This document shows, in pieces, positions 25,066-32,152 of a stretch of 64,000 nt of DNA. Positions within the stretch are counted from its first letter, which is position 1. Each line of letters begins with the position of its first letter. The stretch spans positions 1 to 64,000 of the forward strand of contig QCGV01000004.1 of assembly GCA_003278145.1 (NCBI GenBank), read 5' to 3'. The notes beneath the pieces are model-generated. The model was not told the DNA's origin. It ran no database searches and worked only from the letters and a program-made list of their open reading frames with translations. The DNA comes from OCS116 cluster bacterium AG-390-A19. GTDB lineage: Bacteria; Pseudomonadota; Alphaproteobacteria; MED-G09. Both the position numbers and the translations under genes were made by a program.

Positions 25066-26557
25066 TTGTTATCTCATCTTTCCAATCTTCATAATTCAAG
25101 AAAATTTTAATACGATCTTCCGTAACATTCTTTTTTATAATTTCATAGGTATTACCTGGTCCACAAGAATGAAATTTTTCAAGAATTATAGGAAATTGTT
25201 CAATTGCATACTCAAATGCAGACCCGCTCATCCAATAAAAATGCGTCTTTTTTGACAAATCCTCAGTAATTTTGTTTTTAGTTAACCTGTAAGTAAATAA
25301 TCTATCATTTATAAAGAAATCTAATGAATCTTTATGTGTTAATTTAACCCAATCATTATTTGAGATAAATTTTAAATTTTCTTCATTTTCACCCAGACTG
25401 TCAAAACTTCCATTAACCCAATAACCTTTTTTTACTAACTGAAACCAAGTTTTAACACCACTCGACCATAATATATTGGAGCTATCTATTTTTACTTTCC
25501 CATCTAGAACATTGGCTCTACTAGCTAAAATATTTTTATTTCTTAAAGAGCTGATTTCCTCTATGTGATCTTTTAAATTGTTTCTTGAAAAAAAATTATA
25601 ATTTTTTAAATCATATGGATAGATTTTATTTAGATCAATATTACACCAATTATTGTTACTCTCTTCTTCTCTCTCTATTTTTCTTTGGTTCAAAGAAATA
25701 TTATCATCAGTTATACCCTTGAGAGTTAAAACATCACCAAAGTCTCTTTTTTCATAGCTTACACCTATTTTTTGATGGCAGCCGCCTCCATAGCTTGAGA
25801 GAATATTTCTTTCGATTTGAACAGACTCAAATGTTTCTATATCGTTGATTTCTCTAATTAAGTTGATTATGTCATCCCTGCCATCCTTAACCTCTATAGC
25901 AATTGCACCTTGAGCAGGAGCACAAGGATTTTCTGATAGTGGAGGTATTAGCCAATTTGAACTATCTAATATTTTTCTAATATCTTTCGATAAATCAGTA
26001 TTATTGTTTAGAAGTCTATCAAGCGCTGCTTTTGCCAATACAATTCCATCTGCATCGCCTAAAAAGTACTTGTCCAATCTTGTTGGTATATTACCCCTAA
26101 TATTATCAAAACTTATTTTTTCAATTTCATATGGCAAAGCATTTTTTAAAAAAGTATTTAAATTATACTCTCTTCTTGGGGAAGAGGTTAAAAGATTAAG
26201 GGTCTTGTTTTTTTCTATTTTATCTAAATTTTTCTTTTTAAAAAAAATGATATCTCGCATATCAGCTCTAGGAAGAGTTCCTATTATTTTAGTTCCTTTT
26301 GTTAGATTTATAGGTAAGTCCTTCCATGAATGAACGGCAATATCAGCTTCTTCGTTTATTAAGCTCTCTCTTAAATCAGATGTAAAAACTCCAATCTCTG
26401 GTAGTTGGCTTAACGGAGTTGTTAAATCGATATCCCCTCTAGTATCTTTATATAAATACTCTATAGCCATATCACTTTTTCTATCTTTAATAGCATCGCC
26501 TACTAAACAAGCTTGAATGATTGCTAAATCACTTTTTCTGGAAATAATTTTAATCAT
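25052..26557 (-). CDS. hemC: Hydroxymethylbilane synthase with C-terminal HemD-like (uroporphyrinogen III synthase) extension
   Basis: 501 residues, far longer than the roughly 310 of HemC alone. Residues 1-300 are HemC: ISRKSDLAIIQA at 5-16, VHSWKDLP with catalytic Asp80, SSPRREYNL at 125-133, NIRGNIPTRLDK at 152-163, PCAPAQGAIAIE at 211-222, and Cys260 in SYGGGCHQKIG for the dipyrromethane cofactor. Residues from about 330 form a second domain with ILASRANV, WSSGVKTWFQLVKKGYWVNGSFDSLGE, a YRLTKN segment, HFYWMSGSAFEYA and SCGPGNTYEIIKK, which recalls the HemD half of HemC/D fusions known from Leptospira and Bacteroidetes. No separate hemD is seen here. First gene of the hem operon. Confidence 0.85.
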   Translation of the reverse strand: MIKIISRKSDLAIIQACLVGDAIKDRKSDMAIEYLYKDTRGDIDLTTPLSQLPEIGVFTSDLRESLINEEADIAVHSWKDLPINLTKGTKIIGTLPRADMRDIIFFKKKNLDKIEKNKTLNLLTSSPRREYNLNTFLKNALPYEIEKISFDNIRGNIPTRLDKYFLGDADGIVLAKAALDRLLNNNTDLSKDIRKILDSSNWLIPPLSENPCAPAQGAIAIEVKDGRDDIINLIREINDIETFESVQIERNILSSYGGGCHQKIGVSYEKRDFGDVLTLKGITDDNISLNQRKIEREEESNNNWCNIDLNKIYPYDLKNYNFFSRNNLKDHIEEISSLRNKNILASRANVLDGKVKIDSSNILWSSGVKTWFQLVKKGYWVNGSFDSLGENEENLKFISNNDWVKLTHKDSLDFFINDRLFTYRLTKNKITEDLSKKTHFYWMSGSAFEYAIEQFPIILEKFHSCGPGNTYEIIKKNVTEDRIKIFLNYEDWKDEITNGKS

Positions 26558-26617
26558 AATAACTATTTTCTCATGAAATTATTTTAAAGTATCGACTTAT
26601 TTTATCTATCTTGTTAG

Positions 26618-26637
26618 AAATATGCGACATAATGTCT
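26618..26637 (+). promoter_or_regulatory. Operator-like site upstream of hemA (divergent with hemC)
   Basis: TATGCGACATA at 26621-26631 continues to a perfect palindrome GACATAATGTC (26626-26636). A near-identical 20-base site (18/20, same orientation to the gene) precedes the pseudoazurin gene. A TATTATGTTTT stretch at 26658-26668, which would serve as a -10 element, follows 20 bases later, placing the site over the -35 region of hemA. The half-site TGCGACA fits the RegA/PrrA consensus as I recall it (YGCGRCR...GNCGC), but the second half (GTCTG) fits only partly. Confidence 0.5.
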
Positions 26638-26721
26638 GAAAAGATATTTTAGAGTGCTATTATGTTTTTTTTCTATTAAAAAATTAATACATTTTGGCAA
26701 TAATAAATTGGGGCAAACAAG

Positions 26722-27957
26722 TTGGATTATTATAACTTTTTTAAGAGCAAGTTAAATACCCTCAAAGATGAAGGACTTTATAGAACCTTCCGAGAGATTG
26801 ACCGTCATCAAAATTTATTCCCTAAAGCTTTAGAGTATAACGAAGGTAAAAATAGGGAAGTAGAAATTTGGTGTTCAAATGATTACTTGAATATGAGTCA
26901 GCATCCTGAAGTAACGCAAACATGTATTGATGTTATATCAGAACTTGGAACAGGATCAGGCGGTACTAGAAATATCTCAGGTACCTCTTCTTATCATGTT
27001 GGACTAGAAAAGTGTTTAGCTGAACTTCATCATAAAGATAGGGCCCTTGTATTTCCTTCAGCATATACAGCAAACCAATCAACAATATCGATTTTATGTA
27101 AAAATATAGAGGAAATTGAAATATTTTCAGATGAATTAAATCATGCCTCGCTTATCGAAGGTATAAGAAATAGCAAAGCAAAATATCATATTTTTAAACA
27201 TAACAATATTGTTGATTTAGAAAAAAAATTAAAAACAATTGATATCGATAAACCAAAACTTATTGTATGTGAGTCAATTTATTCAATGGAAGGAATAAGA
27301 TCACCTTTAAAAGATATAGTAAAATTAGCTAAAAAATATAATGCACTTACATATCTTGATGAAGTTCATTCTGTTGGACTTTATGGGCCATCGGGTAGTG
27401 GCATAGCGGCTGAACTAGGTATTTCCGATGATATTGATATTATTAATGGCACATTATCAAAATCTTTTGGTCAAATGGGTGGATATATTGCAGCTAATGA
27501 AGATTTAATTGATTATATTAGAAGTTTTGCACCAGGATTTATCTTTACTTCCTCAATTAATCCTTCAGTGGCAGCAGCTTCAATTAAAAGTATTGAAATT
27601 TCAAAAGTTGCTGAAACTCTTCGCCTTAAAATAAGAGAAAATTCTTCAATAATAAGAGATGGATTAAGATCTATTAATGTACCTTTTATTGATAATGAAA
27701 GCCATATTGTGCCAATACTTGTAAAAGGACCTCTTGAGTGCAAACAAATATCTAAATTACTACTTGATGATTTCGGAATTTATATTCAGCCAGTATTTTA
27801 TCCAACAGTTCCTAAGGGTGAAGAAAGATTGAGAGTTACTATAACTCCAAAACATTCTAAAGCAGATATTGATAATTTTATATCCTGCATTGATCGAGCT
27901 TGGGATATTCTAAAATTTGAAAGAGTAGAATCAAATAATCTTAATTCTAGGGCTTAA
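26722..27957 (+). CDS. hemA: 5-aminolevulinate synthase
   Basis: A 411-residue PLP enzyme of the Shemin pathway, condensing glycine and succinyl-CoA; typical of alphaproteobacteria. The start is TTG at 26722, since MDYYNFFKSKLNTLKDEGLYRTF matches the conserved N-terminus and no in-frame ATG lies upstream; GGGG at 26710-26713 is the likely ribosome site. Conserved segments: EIWCSNDYLNMSQHPEV, GTGSGGTRNISGTSSYH, DELNHASLIEGIR, SIYSMEGIRSP, YLDEVHSVGLYGPSGSG and GTLSKSFGQMGGYI holding the PLP lysine. It is divergent from the hemCBEFJ operon, with the operator-like site in the 164-base gap. Confidence 0.97.
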   Translation: MDYYNFFKSKLNTLKDEGLYRTFREIDRHQNLFPKALEYNEGKNREVEIWCSNDYLNMSQHPEVTQTCIDVISELGTGSGGTRNISGTSSYHVGLEKCLAELHHKDRALVFPSAYTANQSTISILCKNIEEIEIFSDELNHASLIEGIRNSKAKYHIFKHNNIVDLEKKLKTIDIDKPKLIVCESIYSMEGIRSPLKDIVKLAKKYNALTYLDEVHSVGLYGPSGSGIAAELGISDDIDIINGTLSKSFGQMGGYIAANEDLIDYIRSFAPGFIFTSSINPSVAAASIKSIEISKVAETLRLKIRENSSIIRDGLRSINVPFIDNESHIVPILVKGPLECKQISKLLLDDFGIYIQPVFYPTVPKGEERLRVTITPKHSKADIDNFISCIDRAWDILKFERVESNNLNSRA

Positions 27958-27961
27958 TTAT

Positions 27962-28387
27962 CTAGGAACTAAGGGTATCAATAATTTTAGCAAGTCTACC
28001 TTTACTTTTACCTGCAACTTTTGATGATGATATTGCTTCAATATTATCTAAATTATTATCTACAACCACTACAGCAATCATTCCCATGTTTTTATGAGGT
28101 GTGCATTGGTATAAATAAATACCTGGAACTGTAAATGTGTATTCAGTATCAACATTTAACTTACTTCTAAAAGCACCTACACCCTCTGGAGTTGTTAAAA
28201 ATTGAACATTGTGACCTTTTGTAGTGGCTAACCATTTCACAGTATCACCTGATTGAATATTCACTATTGATTCAGAATACACCATGCTTTCTTTACCAAG
28301 CCTGTTTAACATCTCAATTTCAACAGTTGCTGCAGACAATGTATTAGTAAAAAATAAAGCTGTGATAACAAGTAATATTTTATTCAA
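27962..28387 (-). CDS. Pseudoazurin (type 1 blue copper protein)
   Basis: A 141-residue periplasmic cupredoxin starting at TTG 28387 behind AGGAG. The signal peptide covers about residues 1-19 (MNKILLVITALFFTNTLSA). Copper ligands are His59 (TKGHNV), Cys95 and His98 (QCTPHKN) and Met103 (MGMI). The pattern FTVPGIYLYQCTPHKNMGM and the C-terminal helical tail match pseudoazurins, which shuttle electrons to nitrite reductase, cytochrome oxidases or peroxidases. No nitrite reductase is in the window; the PQQ dehydrogenases or a terminal oxidase are possible partners. It is convergent with hemA (4-base gap) and carries the same operator-like site in its promoter. Confidence 0.92.
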   Translation of the reverse strand: MNKILLVITALFFTNTLSAATVEIEMLNRLGKESMVYSESIVNIQSGDTVKWLATTKGHNVQFLTTPEGVGAFRSKLNVDTEYTFTVPGIYLYQCTPHKNMGMIAVVVVDNNLDNIEAISSSKVAGKSKGRLAKIIDTLSS

Positions 28388-28460
28388 TTTAATCTCCTAC
28401 CTTAAAAACACGTCAAAATACTACACAAAACATAATATTTACCAGATTAAAAAATTTGAA

Positions 28461-28480
28461 AGACAATATGTCGCATAATT
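28461..28480 (-). promoter_or_regulatory. Operator-like site upstream of pseudoazurin, matching the hemA site
   Basis: Reading the minus strand, TATGCGACATA is followed by TTGTCT, 18 of 20 bases identical to the hemA site and in the same orientation. A TATTATGTTTT stretch follows at 28437-28427, 23 bases downstream, again placing the site at about the -35/-41 position. The start codon lies a further 40 bases on. This suggests a shared activator for pseudoazurin and hemA. Confidence 0.5.
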
Positions 28481-28540
28481 TTAAATGGGACCAAAATCTT
28501 AAGACATTGATCCCATTTAACGACATTATTGGGATGTCGC
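28481..28540. promoter_or_regulatory. Large inverted repeat plus second GCGACAT dyad upstream of pseudoazurin
   Basis: TTAAATGGGACCAA (28481-28494) and TTGATCCCATTTAA (28507-28520) form 14-base arms with one mismatch around a 12-base centre that is itself palindromic (TCTTAAGA). Directly next to it CGACAT (28521-28526) and ATGTCG (28534-28539) form another dyad, extended by C to match GCGACAT on the minus strand. The region lies upstream of the probable pseudoazurin promoter and has no T-run, so it looks like operator DNA rather than a terminator. Confidence 0.45.
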
Positions 28541-28612
28541 CTCATCTAATTATTTTTCCTTAGGGGGGGAGTCTAAAGTATTGGAAATAAAAATTAGATA
28601 ATAGTTAATAAT

Positions 28613-29083
28613 TTAATTAATAATATTTAGCTGTTCCCTGCTCCCATAGAAGGAGTAAATATTATCTTTGAATTTCTCATGAATTATTAAATCACTTCTC
28701 ATAAACTTCTTACCTAAATTGAAACCGGCATTTACAAAATGCTCTGCATCTGCTCCAGGAAAATATGGACCAAATATATTGTAAATATCTTCCTTTAGAT
28801 CTTTTTGTGCAAAAGATATAATTTCAATTAGTAAATCTTCATTCTTGCTAGTTAAGGGGGATGTCATGAAATCACTTCTTAAATTAGTTTTATTTAAGTG
28901 TGAAAGACCCATCATAAGAGTATGAAAGTATCTTACAGAATTACCAAGTTTTACTGCTTTAAAAGTATGATCAATTAAAATTAATGGCGTACTGCACTTA
29001 AAAACATGAGCTTTAAGCCAAAACCTAGAACATAAAATTAACAAATTTTCTGCAGTTCCTAAATTCTTGATATTTCTTTCCAT
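28613..29083 (-). CDS. Hypothetical protein downstream of siderophore receptor
   Basis: I do not recognise this 156-residue protein. It lacks a signal peptide and membrane segments and appears mostly helical. Distinct stretches are LILCSRFWLKAHVFKCSTPLILIDHTFKAV near 15-44, VRYFHTLMMGLSHLNKTNLRSDFMTS, IFGPYFPGADAEHFVNAGFNLGKKFMRSD near 103-131 and SFYGSREQ at the end. Two cysteines and several histidines lie in the N-terminal half. It follows the TonB receptor by 32 bases on the same strand, so it is probably co-transcribed and may take part in siderophore or iron handling; this is context only. Confidence 0.6.
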   Translation of the reverse strand: MERNIKNLGTAENLLILCSRFWLKAHVFKCSTPLILIDHTFKAVKLGNSVRYFHTLMMGLSHLNKTNLRSDFMTSPLTSKNEDLLIEIISFAQKDLKEDIYNIFGPYFPGADAEHFVNAGFNLGKKFMRSDLIIHEKFKDNIYSFYGSREQLNIIN

Positions 29084-29115
29084 AACATCCCTCTCTATAA
29101 GTAAAATATATGACT

Positions 29116-31200
29116 TTAGAATCTTTTCCTTAGTGATATACGTGCATTCAAAGGTTCACCAACGGATGCCTGGTGTGTACTGTGAGAATGCGGGAAATAT
29201 AGCTCATCAGTTAAATTTTCAACGTTAAGCTGAACACTTAAATCGTCTGCAATATCATAATAAGCTGCAAAATCGACGCGCGTATAGTCAGGGAGAATTA
29301 GACCAGGTTTATCATTTTTAATATTAGATTCACCTTGATGCGTAATACCTAAGCCAAGACCAAATTGATCATTAACTTCATACGTAGCCCATAAAGATAC
29401 AGTCTGTTCTGGGATTTCTCTAGGTTCTCCTCCTTTGGCAGTTTCACCGTCAAGGTCACTATAACCAAATGCTATATATAATCTATCAGTTACTTGTCCT
29501 TTAAGCTCAATCTCAATACCGTCAACTTGAAGCCCAACGATTTCAGAATTTTCACCAGTATCGCTATCTCTGACAGCTTGTGTTTGCTCACTATCAAAAT
29601 AGCTTAAAGTAAAGCTTAGATTATCTCTGATATCCCATTTAACACCGATCTCAGTGCTCTCATAAACATCAGGATCTAATCTAGCAGCATTTGCATCAAG
29701 TTTTTTAAACTGCTCACCTGATCTTGGAAGGAAGCTCTCACTATAACTTAAGTAAAGCGATAAGTTTTCTTGAGGTTTAAAAATCAATCCAGCACGAGGA
29801 GAAACTTCTTCGTCTTCTCTTGATTCTGAAGTACCGTTTTTAATGTCCCTTACTGTAATATCGAAACTATCAAAACGACCACCAAGCATAATCTTAAAAT
29901 TATCACTTACATCAATTTGATCTTGAATGTAAAAAGATGTCACTTCAATATCAGACTCAGTGCTACTTTTAAGATCTGCAGTAAAGTCATTATATGTTCT
30001 TACACCTGAGGCATTAACTCCAAAATTAATTGGTCTAGAGATATTAAATACCTCGTTATCATCTTCAGTAGTAATGAAGAAAGTATTATAACGATAATTT
30101 TCATTCTCAGTGTCAATAATTTCAGCCCCAACTAATAAAGTATGTTTCGCTGATCCAGTTTGAAATTCATTAACAATATTACCAGAAATTATTAAATTAG
30201 TTCTTTCTGTAGGATCCTTATAACCATCCGCCGTAAATGTGTCTCCACCAGAGTAACCTGATGCATAATAATTTTTATACATTTTTTGAAAATCACTGTA
30301 CTGAACCACTAAATTACCTTTTCTAGTATCAGAAAATTCATGGCTGACATTTGCGCGAAAAATATCAGCTCTAAGAGTTTGCAGGTTGGTATCGGTATCA
30401 CCAAAGACTATATCTTCAAAAGCTTCTACTGGCTCTCCATTAAGTGTTGGAACACCACGATCAATAAATCTTTCATGGTCTGCATGCTCATAAGATAAAT
30501 CTAAAGTGGTTTGCGGTGATATTTGAACCCTTAATGTTGGGTTGAAACCATAACGATCACCATCATAAAAATCTCTGTGATTTTCTAATGTATCAGAATG
30601 AAAGTTAATTCTTAATGCAGAATTTTCACCGGTTTGAATATTGTAATCAACAGCAAAGTCAAATGCTCCAAAAGTATCTGCGCCCATATCGAATGATCCG
30701 AAAACATCATTTAAAACAGGTTTTTTCGTAACTCTGTTTATAATGCCACCAGTTCCACCTCTACCAAATAAAAGTGCATTAGGTCCTCTAAGAATTTCGA
30801 CTTGCTCTAGATTATATAGAGAACGGTAATATTGAACATCGTCTCTAACACCATCAAGATAAAAATCAGCGGTAGATCTTACACCTCTAAAAACAACTGA
30901 ATCTCTATGTCCCTCACCTTGAGATGTATTAACACCAGGTGTGTAGCGAACAATATCACCAATAGATCTGAAGCCTTGTTTAAGAATATCTGCATCAGTA
31001 ACAATTGATAGTGTTTGTGGCACATCAATAATTGGTATTGGGGTTTTTAGAGCTGTTACCTGATCAGAATAGAGAACCTTACCCCTAACGATAATTTCCT
31101 CAGGATCAGATGAATCCTCTTGTGCAAAAATATTAGCTGACACTGATAAATTAAACATCAATGCAATAAGTAAAAGCTTACTTAATTTAAATTTCATCAT
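29116..31200 (-). CDS. TonB-dependent siderophore receptor
   Basis: An outer-membrane receptor of 694 residues from ATG 31200, chosen because GGGGA precedes it and the signal peptide MMKFKLSKLLLIALMFNLSVSANIFA starts there; an 18-residue upstream extension lacks support. TonB-box-like EEIIVRGK follows the cleavage site. The plug domain carries VPQTLSIVTDADIL, SIGDIVRYTPGVN, VVFRGVRSTADFYLDGVRDD, VEILRGPNALLFGRGGTGGIINRVTKKP, all typical of the siderophore branch (FhuE/Fiu-like). The barrel ends with LNARISLRKRF, a terminal Phe. Ligand is probably a ferric siderophore made by others, as no biosynthesis genes are nearby. It lies beside an Fe3+ ABC transporter. Confidence 0.93.
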   Translation of the reverse strand: MMKFKLSKLLLIALMFNLSVSANIFAQEDSSDPEEIIVRGKVLYSDQVTALKTPIPIIDVPQTLSIVTDADILKQGFRSIGDIVRYTPGVNTSQGEGHRDSVVFRGVRSTADFYLDGVRDDVQYYRSLYNLEQVEILRGPNALLFGRGGTGGIINRVTKKPVLNDVFGSFDMGADTFGAFDFAVDYNIQTGENSALRINFHSDTLENHRDFYDGDRYGFNPTLRVQISPQTTLDLSYEHADHERFIDRGVPTLNGEPVEAFEDIVFGDTDTNLQTLRADIFRANVSHEFSDTRKGNLVVQYSDFQKMYKNYYASGYSGGDTFTADGYKDPTERTNLIISGNIVNEFQTGSAKHTLLVGAEIIDTENENYRYNTFFITTEDDNEVFNISRPINFGVNASGVRTYNDFTADLKSSTESDIEVTSFYIQDQIDVSDNFKIMLGGRFDSFDITVRDIKNGTSESREDEEVSPRAGLIFKPQENLSLYLSYSESFLPRSGEQFKKLDANAARLDPDVYESTEIGVKWDIRDNLSFTLSYFDSEQTQAVRDSDTGENSEIVGLQVDGIEIELKGQVTDRLYIAFGYSDLDGETAKGGEPREIPEQTVSLWATYEVNDQFGLGLGITHQGESNIKNDKPGLILPDYTRVDFAAYYDIADDLSVQLNVENLTDELYFPHSHSTHQASVGEPLNARISLRKRF

Positions 31201-31235
31201 AGTTTTATTTCCCCAATTTAAAAAATTGTTTTTGT

Positions 31236-31283
31236 TAATAAGAATTATTCGCATTTATAATGTAATTAATAATCATTCGCAAC
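31236..31283 (-). promoter_or_regulatory. Two direct Fur-like elements upstream of siderophore receptor
   Basis: On the minus strand, TGCGAATGATTATTA (about 31282-31268) and TGCGAATAATTCTTATTA (about 31253-31236) are related repeats resembling half of the classical Fur box (GATAATGATAATCATTATC). They lie within 85 bases of the receptor ATG. The rest of the gap to 31492 is AT-rich, with a small hairpin ACACC/GGTGT at about 31421-31438 lacking a T-run. Iron repression is inferred. Confidence 0.4.
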
Positions 31284-31492
31284 TAAATAAATTGAAAAAA
31301 TTACAATTAAATTATAATGATATAAACTATTGAAATAATTGAATTATTTTTTAGAAAAAGATTTATTTATTAAAATTTAATATTATTAAATAAGAATGTT
31401 CATATAAAATTTCTGTTCTTAACACCCTATTATGGTGTAAATAAAATCATAACTGATGAATAAATGATTATTAAAAATTTATAAATTTTACT

Positions 31493-32152
31493 TTAATTAT
31501 CAATCTCTCCATCTTTTAATTGTATTATTCTATCTGCCATAGAATTAGCATCTTCTTTATCATGAGTGACAAGAATGCAGGTTATATTATTATTGTTTAA
31601 TATTTTTTTTGTTTCATGCCTAAGATCTTTTTTCAATTCCTCATCAAGAGATGCAAAAGGTTCATCCATTAGTAATATTTGTGGATCAGGAGCAATAGCA
31701 CGAGCAATAGCTACCCTTTGTTGTTCACCACCAGATATCGTATTGGGATAGGAATTAACATATTGATCGACACGAAAAAGACTAAGTAAATCCATAGCTT
31801 TTTCTGTACGAAATTTTTTATTACCTTTGATCCCAAATTTTACGTTTTCTATTACTGATAAATGAGGAAACAAGACTTTCTCCTGAAGAACTAAACCAAC
31901 ATTTCTATTGTTTGGTGGAATTGAAAAATCTTTTGAAGCAACAGTCTCTCCAAAAATTTCTATCTTACCATATTTAAGTTTTTCTAAACCTGTTATTAGT
32001 CTTAACAATGTTGATTTACCAGATCCAGATGACCCAAGAATTGCTACTATCTCACCTTCAGAAACATCTAGATTTATGTCATTTAAAATAAAATCATTAT
32101 TATTATAACTATGTTTTATTTTCGACAGGCTTAAACTAGTCTTTTTTACCAT
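31493..32152 (-). CDS. fbpC: Ferric iron ABC transporter, ATP-binding protein
   Basis: A 219-residue ATPase. Walker A GSSGSGKST at 40-48, Q-loop VLQEKVLFPHLSV, signature SGGEQQRVAIARA and Walker B ILLMDEPFASLDEE, followed by the H-loop VTHDKEDA. It is shorter than typical FbpC/PotA-type proteins (about 340 residues) because the C-terminal regulatory beta domain is missing; the nucleotide-binding domain is complete. It overlaps the permease gene by 7 bases and closes the fbpA-fbpB-fbpC operon. It powers uptake of Fe3+ delivered by the periplasmic binding protein. Confidence 0.9.
   Translation of the reverse strand: MVKKTSLSLSKIKHSYNNNDFILNDINLDVSEGEIVAILGSSGSGKSTLLRLITGLEKLKYGKIEIFGETVASKDFSIPPNNRNVGLVLQEKVLFPHLSVIENVKFGIKGNKKFRTEKAMDLLSLFRVDQYVNSYPNTISGGEQQRVAIARAIAPDPQILLMDEPFASLDEELKKDLRHETKKILNNNNITCILVTHDKEDANSMADRIIQLKDGEIDN

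Noticed and set aside
26004-26333. 109-aa plus-strand frame within hemC
   Set aside because: It lies opposite conserved HemC motifs, including NIRGNIPTRLDK; no independent support.
31421-31438. ACACC/GGTGT hairpin as terminator of the fbpABC operon
   Set aside because: The stem is only five bases and no T-run follows on the minus strand, so termination cannot be supported.
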